From assembly GCA_033675265.1 (NCBI GenBank), contig JAUJYZ010001316.1:1-64000 (forward strand): DNA of 64,000 bases, written 5' to 3'. This stretch comes from Actinostola sp. cb2023 (Eukaryota > Cnidaria > Anthozoa > Actiniaria > Actinostolidae). The translations under genes and the position numbers were made by a program. The notes under the pieces are model-generated. The model saw only the letters and a list, made by a program, of their open reading frames with translations. It was not told where the DNA came from and ran no database searches. Shown piece after piece: positions 34,764 to 44,629 of this stretch (positions are counted from its first letter, which is position 1; every line of letters starts with the position of its first letter).

Positions 34764-35332
34764 GGGGGAATCGCGTATGGTCTATAGGCAATAAAGACCC
34801 AGTTAGCCCCAATGAGTTGTTGTGTATTTAAATAAGATAAAATTACATATCTTATTTTACACAGCAATATCAAAAAAGAGAAGCAATCGCAAAAGCGAAA
34901 GACAAATATAAATATTATAAATGAATACAATGATTAAAATGAATGCCATCGGCGTAGAGAATGGGCCAGAAGTGCTCTGACTTCTACATCGGAACGGGCA
35001 ATACAAGCGTGCCTTTTCTATTATTTCGCTTTGCAAATTCTAAGTTTGAAGTTTGAAGTTTATTTAATTAGTGCCTTTGGCTTTTACATATATATAAATT
35101 CTAAGATGGTTGATAACTTTAGATCGTAAGGTAAACGGGAGGACAAAGCCAATTATTATGGTGTCATCAATCTTGTGAGAAAGCGTTAACTGTCGAACAA
35201 AGGCAATTTAGCATTGTTTAGTCAAGCAAATCGATCAAAATTATGGCGAACCCACATGGAATCAAGGTCGTAGAAAACATCATCGTGTATGGTGTAGTCA
35301 TCATAATCAACAAGACCTTGTAAGCAAGGTAC
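34764..35332. other. Left flank of the Polinton
   Basis: No gene is seen. This is the preinsertion host DNA on the left. It ends in ACTCG, which is repeated after the right end of the element. Confidence 0.4.
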
Positions 35333-35337
35333 ACTCG
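35333..35337. repeat. Target-site duplication ACTCG, left
   Basis: These five bases directly precede the left terminal inverted repeat and recur at 49739-49743 directly after the right one. Polintons usually give 6-bp duplications. Here the sixth base differs (C before versus T after), so 5 bp is what the sequence supports. Confidence 0.75.
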
Positions 35338-35548
35338 AGTAGAGGGGAAAGGCCGATTCCACCCCATTTTATATGCAACAACTTACTGCATATTTCGGGG
35401 ATCAGTATTTTCCCCTCTACTATTAAAAGAAGATCCCCTCTGCAGCTTGAAGGTGGAGTGGGAATGAGTATTTAGGGGTTTATATATCTATACTATATGG
35501 ACAAGGATCTGAAAGAGATTTATGACTGGTTGATGCAAGATTACTATG
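35338..35548 (+). repeat. Polinton terminal inverted repeat, left
   Basis: Pairs base for base with 49528-49738, with no gap. The outer 87 bp are themselves an imperfect hairpin: AGTAGAGGGGAAA at the tip pairs with TTTCCCCTCTACT at 35412-35424. The inner 52 bp are coding, covering the first 17 codons of the polymerase frame. The repeat therefore holds the terminus, a possible protein-priming origin, the promoter and a start codon. Confidence 0.95.
35480..35499 (+). promoter_or_regulatory. TATA-type start-codon motif in the inverted repeat
   Basis: TTATATATCTATACTATATG ends in the ATG of the polymerase gene. The identical sequence in the right repeat ends in the ATG of the zinc-finger gene, so the two end genes should share regulation. 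Confidence 0.5.
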
Positions 35549-38500
35549 CTATAAAAACTAAAAAAAGTGCATTGAAAGGCTTTGCTTGGACTTTCAGAAT
35601 TGAAGGAAGGAATAAAACTGATGCTAGAACATTTTTAAATAATGCAATGTGGAATGTTGTTAGATTGTTAGATAAAAAAGAGAAGCCGTATAAAATGAAA
35701 CTTATATTAGAGGTTTTGTTTTCTAAAAAGAAGTCAAAAAATGTTCCATACTTTCATTCAGAAATAGAAGTGATTACAGATGGAACTGATCTTGCTAAAG
35801 TTTATAAACGGATGCAAGAAGACATTTTAGAGAAAGTTGATACATTTCAAAATATGGGATCTGGATGGATATTTAGAAGAGTTGTGGCTCTAGATATTAA
35901 CACTGATAAATATATGCCAATCAGTGGCAGATCTTATATTGATTTACCACTGAAGTTTAAAGAAGAAAAACGCTATTATTAATGTGGAAAACAAAGATAA
36001 TCTGTGTTTTAAATGGTCTGTTACATTATCTATTTTCACACCAGAGAAACATCAAGAGAGAATCACCAAAGTTCTTAAAGAAAACGCTAAGAAGTTAGAT
36101 TGGTCTGGTCTTGAGTTTCCGCTTCAGTTGGATAAGATTTCAATCTTTGAAAAGAATAATCCTAAATATGCAATCAATGTTTACGGTTGGAAAGAAAGTG
36201 TTTATCCGCTTAGAATAAGTGATAATGGAGATAGAGAACAAACAATTAATCTGCTGTTGATTTCAAATGAAAAGGCCAATCATTATTGTTGGATAAAAAA
36301 CATGAGCAGATTGTTGTCATCACAGATTACGCAGCATGGTCACAAAAGATATTTTTGTGAACGATGCTTAATTTCATTTAAAACAGAGGTTTCGTTAAGT
36401 AAGCATTCTGAATGTTGTGGTAAACACCGCTCTATTAAAATAACCATGCCAAAGAAAGGCAGTGTAATTTCATTTAAGAATTACAACAGAAGTATGAGAG
36501 TTCCTTTTGTGGTGTATGCGGACTTTGAGTGTTTTTACAGTGCCTATGGAAACTAGCGTCCTTATGGAAGATGAGTCTTTCACCCAAAAGTATCAGAAGC
36601 ATAAGCCATCAGGGTATTGCTATGTAATTAAATCTTCTGATAATTTATTTAAACCAAAGGTTGTTAGATACACGGCAAAAGGCGATGAAGATATTGGTAA
36701 GTTGTTTGTTGAGGCTTTAGAAAAAGATGTTAGAAAACTTGCAAAGATTAAAACGAAACTTATTTTGATGACTAAAGATAATCAAGAAGAATATAATATG
36801 GCAACGCATTGCTTCATTTGTGAAAAGAAGTTGAATGAAGATAAAGTTCGCGATCACAACCATTTAACAGGTGAATTTCGCGGAGCAGCACATAATGATT
36901 GTAATCTAAATTATAGAATTCCTAAACACATACCAGTTATTTTCCACAATCTGGCCGGCTATGACGCGCATTTGTTTGTTAAAAGTTTAGGATTTTCAGA
37001 AGGTAAGATAGATTGTATACCAAACAATGAAGAGAAATACATTTCATTTAAAAAGAATATAATTGTAGATTCTTTTGTGAAAGATGGAAAAACAATTTTA
37101 ATAAAAAGAGAGCTTAGATTTATTGACAGTTTTAAATTCATGGGATTTGGTTTAGATAAGTTAGTTTCTAATTTAGAGAAAGAACAGTTTAGAAACATGG
37201 CAGAGTTCTTTGAAGGTGAAGAGCTTGATTTGTTGCTGAGGAAAGGAGTTTATCCTTACGACTATGTTAATTGTCTAGATAAGTTAAAAAGAAGACGTTT
37301 ACCAAATAAAGAAGAGTTCTATAGTCTCTTGTATGATTCAGACATTTCAGATAAGGATTATGCACACGCGAAGAAAGTATGGAAAGTTTTCCAAATGGAC
37401 AGTATGAGAGATTACCATGATTTATATCTTCTGACAGATGTGCTGCTTCTCATGGATGTGTTTGAAACATTCAGAGATGTATGTATTAGTAATTATAAGT
37501 TAGATCCTGCATGGTATTATACAGCGCCAGGATTGTCATGGGATGCTATGCTTAAGATGACAGATATTAAGCTTGAACTTCTTACAGATGTGGATATGTT
37601 GCTTATGATTGAAAATGGAACTAGAGGTGGAGTTAGTGTGATTACTAAAAGACACGCTGAGGCTAATAATAAATACATGAAAGAATTTAATAAGTCTGAA
37701 GAAGTTAAGTTTATTAAATATTTGGATGCTAACAATCTATACGGTTGGGCAATGTCAAATAAGTTACCAACAGATGATTTCAAATGGATGAACAAAGAAA
37801 AGTTGAAAGCCTGGAGAAAGCACCCATGTATTTTGGAAGTGGATTTAGAATATCCTGAAGAGCTGAAAGAATTGCACGACGAGTATCCGTTGGCTCCAGA
37901 ACATATAATGTTGAGCAACGTTGAAAAGTTAGTGCCCACGACTAGAGATAAAAAGAAGTATGTTGTTCACCACGAAGCGTTGAAAACATATGAGTCGTTA
38001 GGTTTAAAGGTGAAGAAGATTCATAAAGGAATTATGTTCAACGAGTCAGATTGGTTGAAAAAGTATATTGATTTAAACACGCAGCTTAGAACTGCAGCAA
38101 AAAACGACTTTGAGAAAGATTTCTTCAAGTTGATGAACAATAGTGTGTTTGGTAAAACTATGGAAAATATTAGAAACCGACAAGATATTAAACTTGTATC
38201 AACTGCAGAACAAGCAGCAAAACTAATTGCACAACCGAACTTTCACAGAAGAACTATCTTCTCAGAACATTTGGTGGCAATTCATATGCGGAAAACAGAA
38301 TTGATATTTAACAAGCCTGTGTATCTCGGCATGAGTATTTTAGACCTGTCGAAAACGCTCATGTATGACTTTCACTACAATTATGTTAAAAAGAAATATG
38401 CTAGTGATGCAATGTTATTATTTACAGACACAGATTCTCTCATGTATGAGATTAAAACAGACGACTTCTATGCAGATATAGAAAAAGATATTGATGAATG

Positions 38501-38888
38501 GTTTGACACAAGTGATTATTCAAAAGATCATTCAGGGATAAAGAAATGGACTAATAAGAAAGTAATTGGAATGTTTAAAGATGAGACGGCTGCAGAAGGA
38601 GAAATAACAGAGTTTGTTGGCTTAAGAGCAAAACTCTATTCTTACAGAACAATGGATAAAGAAGAAAAGAAATGCAAAGGTATTAAGAAATCTGTTGTGA
38701 AGAATGATCTTGAATTTGAAGATTATAAGAACTGTTTGATTTCAGGTGAAAAAGTTTATAGAAAGATGAATGTGATTAGAAGTTACAAGCATCAGATCTT
38801 TTCTGAAACAGTGAATAAAGTTGCTCTCAGCAGAGAAGATGATAAAAGGATTATTCATGAAGATGGAATTCACACCAGTTCTTTATAA
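35497..38888 (+). CDS. PolB: Protein-primed family B DNA polymerase, broken by two frameshifts
   Basis: Replicates the element from its ends by protein priming. Three overlapping frames make one gene. 35497-35982 is the N-terminal domain. 35984-36556 holds a C2H2-type finger (CERCLISF...H) and exonuclease motif I (VYADFECF). 36507-38888 holds exonuclease II (FHNLAGYDAH), exonuclease III (YHDLYLLTD), polymerase motif A (YLDANNLYGWAM), motif B (KLMNNSVFGK) and motif C (TDTDS). The frame shifts by one base near 35966-35972, beside a run of five A, and again near 36531-36536, at a run of five T. All catalytic motifs visible in the pieces are intact. The start at 35497 lies in the terminal repeat. 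The stop abuts the integrase stop within TTATAA. The total length of about 1,130 codons fits the family. Confidence 0.93.
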
Positions 38889-39855
38889 AACACTGTCTGG
38901 CGGTGGCTGGGTGTCTGCGGGAACGACTTGTAATTCCTCGAGGACAAAAGAACGTTTTGGAGCTCCATCAGAAAGGAAATATAATAGAGGTTGATTGGAC
39001 GATATCTGGATTCTAGTTATATCGTACATCCCCATTGACCATATAGGATCAGTGGCACGTCTTTTTTCGCCGCCCTTCCAATTCGCCAGGAGCATATAAA
39101 TATCTAACTTTAACCTCTGCAGGCAATCTTTTCTCTTTTAATCCGACAGGTCTTTTATAATTAACCTCTTTCTGATCAACTTCTTTTAACTTTATTGCTT
39201 CCTTAGGCGAGTCTCCAGTAATTCTCTTTACGCCACTGTTAATAGATTTTATAACAGCAGGTAATCTTTCCACCCATTGGCGGGATCTACCATCTTTCAA
39301 CATTTCTTGAGCATATTGATGGCTGAATAACTTTTCAGAAATAGTTCGATTAGCACGCTCAACTAATGATTGTGCTTTATGATTTCCAGCTTCTGATCTT
39401 TGTATATTTTTCATAATCGATGTAACTTCGCCCTTAAATTCTGTACCAGGATCTACCATCATTGTTTCAGGCCATTGTAATTTTCTAGAATATATTTCAC
39501 CGAAAGCTTTAGATACTTCTGTTGAGTACTTAGACGTCAAAGGTTCAGCATCAACATATCTGCTAGCCACATCAACTACTACTAGAGCATATTTGTAAGT
39601 CTTTCTTTTAACAGTATCATGTGGTAGAAATAAAAGATCCGCCTGGTGTATTTCATTTGGTTTTGAAATATTCCAATGTGGTCTAGGAATGTATTTCGGA
39701 GGCGTTAAATATATCTGCCACAGTGCTTGTTTTTCTAACCAATTTTTTACAATATTTTTATCAACTGATGTAGCATCTGCTAATTTATTGATAGCGTCAT
39801 AACCTTTCCAATATCCAACAGCTGAATAGTATATTTTTGTAAGTTTCTTGTCCAT
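38883..39855 (-). CDS. INT: Polinton integrase (retroviral DDE type), one frameshift
   Basis: Inserts the element into host DNA. Counted from the Met at 39855, the catalytic triad is Asp73 (HQAD), Asp135 (MMVDPGTEF) and Glu166 (SLVERAN). An upstream in-frame Met at 39867 is less likely because the TATATA motif touches the one at 39855. The main frame stops at 39049, but the chromodomain-like C-terminus (RRATDPIWSMGMYDI...) continues in another frame to 38883. A one-base shift therefore lies at about 39061-39080, where there are T6 and short C/G runs. The gene is divergent from the capsid gene, sharing a 12-bp palindrome, and convergent with the polymerase, whose stop codon it touches. Confidence 0.93.
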
Positions 39856-39864
39856 TATATAATG
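39853..39864. promoter_or_regulatory. Palindromic two-way start site CATTATATAATG
   Basis: A perfect 12-bp palindrome whose two ends are the start codons of the integrase (minus) and the capsid-like gene (plus). Only TATATA separates the two ATGs. One symmetrical motif thus appears to set both divergent starts, with essentially no 5' leader. Confidence 0.65.
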
Positions 39865-41100
39865 CAAGCTATTCCAGAAATATTAGATGTAAATCGAGAA
39901 TACAAACAACCCTATGGTTTGAAAGCTGAAAAAACTGTTCATCGCGTGACTTTTAATCCAAGCACAGCGAATCCTGGGGAGACGTTGTACATACATATTC
40001 CAAAGTTGATGGATAATGTTGTATATGTCCCAGGCTCAATCGCATTGACTTTCAAAATTGTTGTCGCCGCCGGTCATGCAAATAACACAGTCGTCAATAA
40101 TTTGGGTAGAGTTCTAAAATCCCACATGAGAGTTCTGTATGGAGGGGAGACTCTTCAAGACACACACCGCATCGATCTGTTTGAAACCTATAATGATCTC
40201 TATTTATTGAAAAGAGAACGGGAGAATATGTTAAGGGAGGGCATTTCATCGGCTAATATGCGAAAGCTTAGAACAGCTGCAGGTGATAAATCATCTTCAG
40301 ATGCAAACGAGGTAGCTCTGGCTGCTGTTTATGGGGACAGATATCGAATGCCAATCAATCACCCTATTTTAGACACCCACGGTATTTTCTATGCAAAAGC
40401 CCTCTCTCAGAATCTAACATTTGAGATTACACTTCCACAAAGCAAAGAAGTTACAATAACATCTGATACAACTAAAGCATACACTTACAGTCTTTCAAAT
40501 ATCGAGCTTGAATATGAGTGTATTGTTAGTGATTATCTTGCGAGCGAAGCTTTATCAGCCTATCAAATAGGTAAGGGTTTTTATTATGAGAACATTCTTC
40601 TCCATAAGACATTCACGATTAGTAAAGCCGACGACAGTGTGATTAACGAACATGTTAATATCCCCCGGCGGTCGATGAGTGGTATTTTAATGCTATTTAC
40701 TGAGGCGTATGCTGTAGGTGCTAGAGATAGTGAAAAGTTTGTATCTCCTAGTATCCTACAAGTCAATATCAACGTTGATGGAATGCCAAATAAACTTTAT
40801 TCAAAGGGTATGGCGCCCACTGATTTTTGGGAGTCGATTAAATCAAGATTTGGTGAGACCGATAATATCACGCCTAAAGACTTTTATTCAGATAAATTCG
40901 CCCTATGGATTGATTTGAGAACCTTTGCCGATAATAAAATTCATGGAAACGGCTTGGTTTTGAATAGCACAAAAGACGGTGTTAAACTGGAGATGAAGAG
41001 GAAAGTTGGTGGATCAGGAAATATAACATGTTATATGTTTGTTGTTGCTGATGCTCTTATGGAAATTCAAGGTAGCAATTTGAAAGCGATTCTATATTAA
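39862..41100 (+). CDS. Probable major capsid protein (hexon-like)
   Basis: The 412-residue product is intact and of beta-rich composition. It matches my recollection of the capsid-like protein of polintons and adintoviruses: VNNLGRVLKSHMRVLYGGET at ~78-97, DLFETYNDLYLLKRERENML at ~105-124, MPINHPILDTHGIFYAKALS at ~165-184, PRRSMSGILMLF, then SDKFALWIDLRTFADNKIHG. The double jelly-roll fold is inferred, not visible. It is somewhat short for that fold, so a minor capsid role cannot be excluded. Its position beside the packaging ATPase supports a morphogenesis role. The start is fixed by the palindromic TATATA motif. Confidence 0.65.
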   Translation: MQAIPEILDVNREYKQPYGLKAEKTVHRVTFNPSTANPGETLYIHIPKLMDNVVYVPGSIALTFKIVVAAGHANNTVVNNLGRVLKSHMRVLYGGETLQDTHRIDLFETYNDLYLLKRERENMLREGISSANMRKLRTAAGDKSSSDANEVALAAVYGDRYRMPINHPILDTHGIFYAKALSQNLTFEITLPQSKEVTITSDTTKAYTYSLSNIELEYECIVSDYLASEALSAYQIGKGFYYENILLHKTFTISKADDSVINEHVNIPRRSMSGILMLFTEAYAVGARDSEKFVSPSILQVNINVDGMPNKLYSKGMAPTDFWESIKSRFGETDNITPKDFYSDKFALWIDLRTFADNKIHGNGLVLNSTKDGVKLEMKRKVGGSGNITCYMFVVADALMEIQGSNLKAILY

Positions 41101-41103
41101 TAT

Positions 41104-41731
41104 ATGGAAGAATTGAAAGACCAAGCACCATTTCACTGTATTATAGTAGGACCAACGAATTGTGGTAAAACAAAATATTTGGTTGAGACTCTAAGAGGAG
41201 CATATAGAAATGTTTTTGAATACGTTGTTTTGATTTGCCCAACCTATTCAAAAAATAAAACTTACCAAGGTTTTGCAAATAATGATCCAAGATTTATTGT
41301 TCTATCTCCAGAATCTGATGATATAGATGAGATAAATGATTTACTTTCATGTTGTCAAACAGTATTCTCTGGTACGAACACATTAATAATATTAGACGAT
41401 TGCGCATTTTCAAAGGATCTCAAACAAAGATCAAACAAGTTTATTAAATTAGCATTCAGTGGGAGACATGAAGGGTTATCCCTATGGGTATTAACCCAAC
41501 AATTATCGTCTATAGCCAAACCATTTCGAGAAAATGTTGGATGTATTATTTCATTTTATAATCCTAATCTGCAGTGCGAAAAAAACTCTGTTTGAGGAAT
41601 ATGGTGGAAATATACCTCTTGAAGAACGGAAGTCTTTTATTAAAACATTAAAATCAGAAAAATACTCAAGAATGTGCTTTTGCTTAAGACATCCTTATAA
41701 TTATTATTTAGAAATTCCATCTAATATATGA
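41104..41731 (+). CDS. ATP: Genome-packaging ATPase (FtsK-HerA/A32 type), one frameshift
   Basis: Pumps DNA into capsids in related viruses. Walker A is GPTNCGKT (residues 16-23), Walker B is LIILDD (94-99), and LTQQLSS (130-136) is the sensor segment after it. The main frame stops at 41595. The expected C-terminal part (LFEEYGGNIPLEERKSFIKT) is found in another frame to 41731. A one-base shift therefore lies in the A7 run at about 41578-41586. The gene starts 3 bases after the capsid stop (TAA-TAT-ATG), and its end overlaps the next ATG as ATGA. Confidence 0.88.
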
Positions 41732-42243
41732 CATCAATTCTCGACCAATATGATGAAGTAGAAGCCACGGAAGTTGAAAAGAAACCAAGAAAAAAAAATG
41801 TTAAGAAAGTTGTTGACTCTGAAGATGTGGAAGAAAAACGCGAACAACTTTGTATTCTCCAAGTGCTTGGTACTATTGACCAATATACAGGTGTTAAAAT
41901 GAGTCTGGGAGATGTTAAGAAGTTATCGGCAAAAGATGTGGATAAGCACTTTAGCAGATATCAAGCTGTATTAGGAAATAAATTAACTAGCGGATTGGTT
42001 GATGCGGCATTGGAACTTGCTGTGGGTCTCGCGTCTTATGTTGTTCCTATTGATGATAATAAGGAATTGTGTGACGATCTACAGAAAAATGAGATGTTGA
42101 AACAGGAATTGAATAATATCGCAGGATACTTGCAGCTCAAGGGTGGCAGATTGGTGGCTCTTAGCAGCTGTTTAGTTCAAATAGTAAATCATGTTAAATT
42201 CAAATCAGTTACTGAGCCTGAGACTGCAGATACAAGCATGTAA
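41728..42243 (+). CDS. Polinton protein of unknown function, 171 aa
   Basis: Not recognised. The first ~45 residues are charged (EVEKKPRKKNVKKVVDSEDV), and the rest is probably helical, with a hydrophobic segment GLVDAALELAVGLASYVVP at ~88-106. The start overlaps the ATPase stop by four bases, and CTAATATATG is identical to the motif before the VLTF3-like gene. It is convergent with the clamp-like gene, with 12 bases between the ends. Conserved placement after the ATPase suggests a virion or assembly role, which is inference only. Confidence 0.75.
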   Translation: MTSILDQYDEVEATEVEKKPRKKNVKKVVDSEDVEEKREQLCILQVLGTIDQYTGVKMSLGDVKKLSAKDVDKHFSRYQAVLGNKLTSGLVDAALELAVGLASYVVPIDDNKELCDDLQKNEMLKQELNNIAGYLQLKGGRLVALSSCLVQIVNHVKFKSVTEPETADTSM

Positions 42244-42255
42244 CGAACAGTCAGC

Positions 42256-42936
42256 TCACCGAATTGTTCTAATAATTATTGTAGATGATGCAAGCTGCAG
42301 AACATCTTTTGAGCAGCTTATAGTAAGTTTCTTACAAGGCAAGTTAAGATTCCTTTTAATTAGATCTAAACTTATAAGGAATTCCGCCGATTCATCCGCC
42401 GAGGAATTGAATAAAGTTTCCTTGCAGACGACATGATGTGCTTTATTTGTCTCTAATTGTATTTGCCCTTCGGCTCCAACGACACGAATATATCTTTCAA
42501 TCTGTCCTTGATTTGAGAAGCTTTTCTTGAAAGCCTTCTGTGTCATTGACCAGGATAAAGGAAAGTTTATTTTTTTCCATATCGGCGGTGGTGCCGTAGG
42601 CTGAAAAAGAATACTGATGTGTATTGTTCTCATAGGAAAAGTAATCGACGCTTCTAACATCTGCAGCTCCGGATTAATATCCATTTTCAATTCTATCACT
42701 TCTCTATCAATACTGCTGAATACTTCTTTAAGATCTTCCAATCTAACTTTTATAGAACGGCTAATAGGATCAGGATCTTGTTTTATTTTTATTTTTGCTT
42801 TAAGAAAGTTGATAGATTCAACATCCTCGGCATAAATCTTCAGAATGTCAGACACTAAAAGTATTACATTCTTAGCTCTAAAAGTTCTCAAAAAAGATAC
42901 GACCGATTTAAAATATGTGGGGTCGGTTATAATCAT
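42256..42936 (-). CDS. Possible PCNA-like sliding clamp, 226 aa
   Basis: A complete frame with alternating strand and helix blocks. Near the C-terminus, LISLDLIKRNLNLPCKKLTI followed by SCSKDVLQLAS resembles the last domain of PCNA in residue pattern and position. The N-terminal YFKSVVSFLRTF...VILLVSDILKIYAEDVESIN resembles the first PCNA helix followed by the strand that ends in a functional-site loop. If correct it would tether the element's polymerase. The match is by eye and remote, and other beta-rich proteins are possible. The gene starts with CTAATATAAATG on the minus strand, back to back with the VLTF3-like gene 30 bases away. Confidence 0.7.
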   Translation of the reverse strand: MIITDPTYFKSVVSFLRTFRAKNVILLVSDILKIYAEDVESINFLKAKIKIKQDPDPISRSIKVRLEDLKEVFSSIDREVIELKMDINPELQMLEASITFPMRTIHISILFQPTAPPPIWKKINFPLSWSMTQKAFKKSFSNQGQIERYIRVVGAEGQIQLETNKAHHVVCKETLFNSSADESAEFLISLDLIKRNLNLPCKKLTISCSKDVLQLASSTIIIRTIR

Positions 42937-42966
42937 TTATATTAGTAGAATGCAAACACCTAATAT

Positions 42967-43875
42967 ATGGAGTCTATTACAGCTTATCTTAGAACGCTTA
43001 AACGAATAGCGAAAAAATATGATGTACAATGTGAAATAATAGATGAGTTTTATTTAGAACTATTGGGAGGAGATTCATCAGAGAGCTGCTTTTTTATCGT
43101 GTGGGGTAAATATGAGGATAGAACAAACATGATTATTAATAAACTGCCAGAAGATTTAGAAACAGTTCAGCTGAGGAAAATGTTAGACACTCTCCCCAAC
43201 ATTACGAGGGAAAATAAAAATGAACTATGTATTTGCGGCGAGGAGATGACTATGGATAGAGAAGAATTGCAAATGAGGTGTTCTTGTGGAAGAGAAGTTT
43301 CCATGCCTGTATCTGTTAACGACGCTCAGTTTTATGGTCAAGAAGGACAATCGGCTAAGCCTGGTATTTTTAATCCCAGCAAACATTATCGTAATTGGAT
43401 GAAGCTTATTCTAGGGCAGCAACAGGTAGTAATTCCCGACGATGTAATAAATAACTGTAAGGAGCAATTAATTGGCAATACAATTAAAGATGTCAGAATA
43501 ACTCTAAATGATATTGGTCGGATAGATTTAAATAAATACGCTTCTGCAGTTTGGAGCCGAGTGACCGGCAACTCTATACCAAAAGTATCTGACGATGTGA
43601 TTGTTAAAGGAGAACATCTTTTTATACAAGTTTTAGAAGCTAGAAATCATATCAAGGAATTGTGCAATAAGAACAGAAGATATTATCCTTATTACATTTT
43701 CAAGATATTAGACCTTTTAATACCCAAGGGAGAAGCCCGCAGTATTTTACGCTTTATTCACATGCAAGGTTCTGACACAGTAGAAAAGAATGATGATGAA
43801 TGGCGGCTTATTTGTAAGAAAGTTCCTCTGGAATGGAGAAGCACCTTCGGCACTTTACGAAAGCTGAGGCGTTGA
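42967..43875 (+). CDS. VLTF3-like late transcription factor
   Basis: Relatives (poxvirus late transcription factor 3 and its counterparts in giant viruses and adintoviruses) activate late genes. The 302 residues carry a Cys pair set, CICGEEM (Cys88, Cys90) and MRCSCGRE (Cys105, Cys107), as a zinc ribbon. Then comes FNPSKHYRNWMKLILGQQQV at ~135-154, the family's H-F-x-x-W block. Near 235-250, NKNRRYYPYYIFKILDLLIP matches the family's NR(K)xFLxYxxxLxKL segment, and WRLICKKVPLEWRSTF closes it. The frame is intact. The start motif is CTAATATATG. A 12-bp minisatellite follows immediately. Confidence 0.8.
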   Translation: MESITAYLRTLKRIAKKYDVQCEIIDEFYLELLGGDSSESCFFIVWGKYEDRTNMIINKLPEDLETVQLRKMLDTLPNITRENKNELCICGEEMTMDREELQMRCSCGREVSMPVSVNDAQFYGQEGQSAKPGIFNPSKHYRNWMKLILGQQQVVIPDDVINNCKEQLIGNTIKDVRITLNDIGRIDLNKYASAVWSRVTGNSIPKVSDDVIVKGEHLFIQVLEARNHIKELCNKNRRYYPYYIFKILDLLIPKGEARSILRFIHMQGSDTVEKNDDEWRLICKKVPLEWRSTFGTLRKLRR

Positions 43876-43878
43876 TTA

Positions 43879-44067
43879 CTGAGCATCTGTTGGAGTTGTT
43901 GAGCATCTGTTGGAACTCTGTTGAGCATCTGTTGAGCATCTGTTGAGCATCTGTTGAGCATCTGTTGAGCATCTGTTGAGCATCTGTTGAGCATCTGTTG
44001 AGCATCTGTTGAGCATCTGTTGAGCATCTGTTGGAACTCTGTTGGAACTCTGTTGAGCATCTGTTGG
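43879..44067 (+). repeat. 12-bp minisatellite TTGAGCATCTGT inside the Polinton
   Basis: About fourteen units of TTGAGCATCTGT plus a variant with TTGGAACTCTGT. It fills the whole interval between the VLTF3-like gene and the next start codon and so is probably non-coding. The frames on both strands are open only because the period is a multiple of three. Internal short tandem repeats are a known Polinton trait. Confidence 0.9.
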
Positions 44068-44084
44068 AATATTATTCTATATAT

Positions 44085-44390
44085 ATGTCTGAATCTGCAG
44101 AGGATCAAATAACCAAAGAACCAGAAACACCAATTGTTAAACAAAAGGACCCTAAGAAGGTGGCAGCTGGAAAAAAACTAGCTGAATATCATAAAAACGC
44201 TAAGAAAGCCCTAGAAAAGAATGCTGAAGATGCCCCAACGGCTGTAAGCCGGATGTCATTAACAACAGCATTGACCCTAGTTGGAATATTCTTGACGGCT
44301 TTAGATTTATATTTTCGATTTAAGAAGCCTTCTACCGTCGCCGCTGCTGTGATACCTACAGAAGCACCTTCACGAGGAGGCATGGAATAA
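44085..44390 (+). CDS. Small single-span membrane protein, 101 aa
   Basis: Start chosen at 44085 (MSESAEDQ), touching TCTATATATATG; an earlier Met at 44031 lies in the minisatellite. A lysine-rich N-terminal half (KKVAAGKKLAEYHKNAKKAL) is followed by a hydrophobic span, SLTTALTLVGIFLTALDLYF, and a short tail. Not assigned to a known function. It is the first of a block of small membrane proteins that could line or disrupt a virion or host membrane (inference). Confidence 0.72.
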   Translation: MSESAEDQITKEPETPIVKQKDPKKVAAGKKLAEYHKNAKKALEKNAEDAPTAVSRMSLTTALTLVGIFLTALDLYFRFKKPSTVAAAVIPTEAPSRGGME

Positions 44391-44402
44391 TATATATATA
44401 TA

Positions 44403-44624
44403 ATGTCAGAAAACAAAATAGTTAAAACACTCACAGATGCTTCCGTAGTTGTTGGCCTCGCCGCGGCTATTGGTTATGTTGGAAAGAAAGCTATGAAAGA
44501 GCCCTTTATCAATGATCCTTCAACAAGTTTATCAAACTATGGTAAATGGGTGGGGGTTCTAGCCAGCTCAATGTATTTGAAGCAATATCTAGAAGATCAA
44601 AAAATCCTTCCAAAATATCTATAA
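44403..44624 (+). CDS. Small membrane protein, 73 aa
   Basis: Begins MSENKIVKTLTDASVVVGLA and has two weakly hydrophobic segments: ASVVVGLAAAIGYVG at ~13-27 and WVGVLASSMYLKQYL at ~49-63. I recall near-identical short proteins in other cnidarian Polintons but know no function. The TATATATATATA run directly before the ATG fills the 12-base gap after the previous stop. Confidence 0.75.
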   Translation: MSENKIVKTLTDASVVVGLAAAIGYVGKKAMKEPFINDPSTSLSNYGKWVGVLASSMYLKQYLEDQKILPKYL

Positions 44625-44629
44625 TATAA

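Noticed and set aside
43758..44144. Minus-strand frames rich in QQMLNRCSTDA
   Set aside because: Shadow of the Polinton 12-bp minisatellite and the antisense of the VLTF3-like gene.
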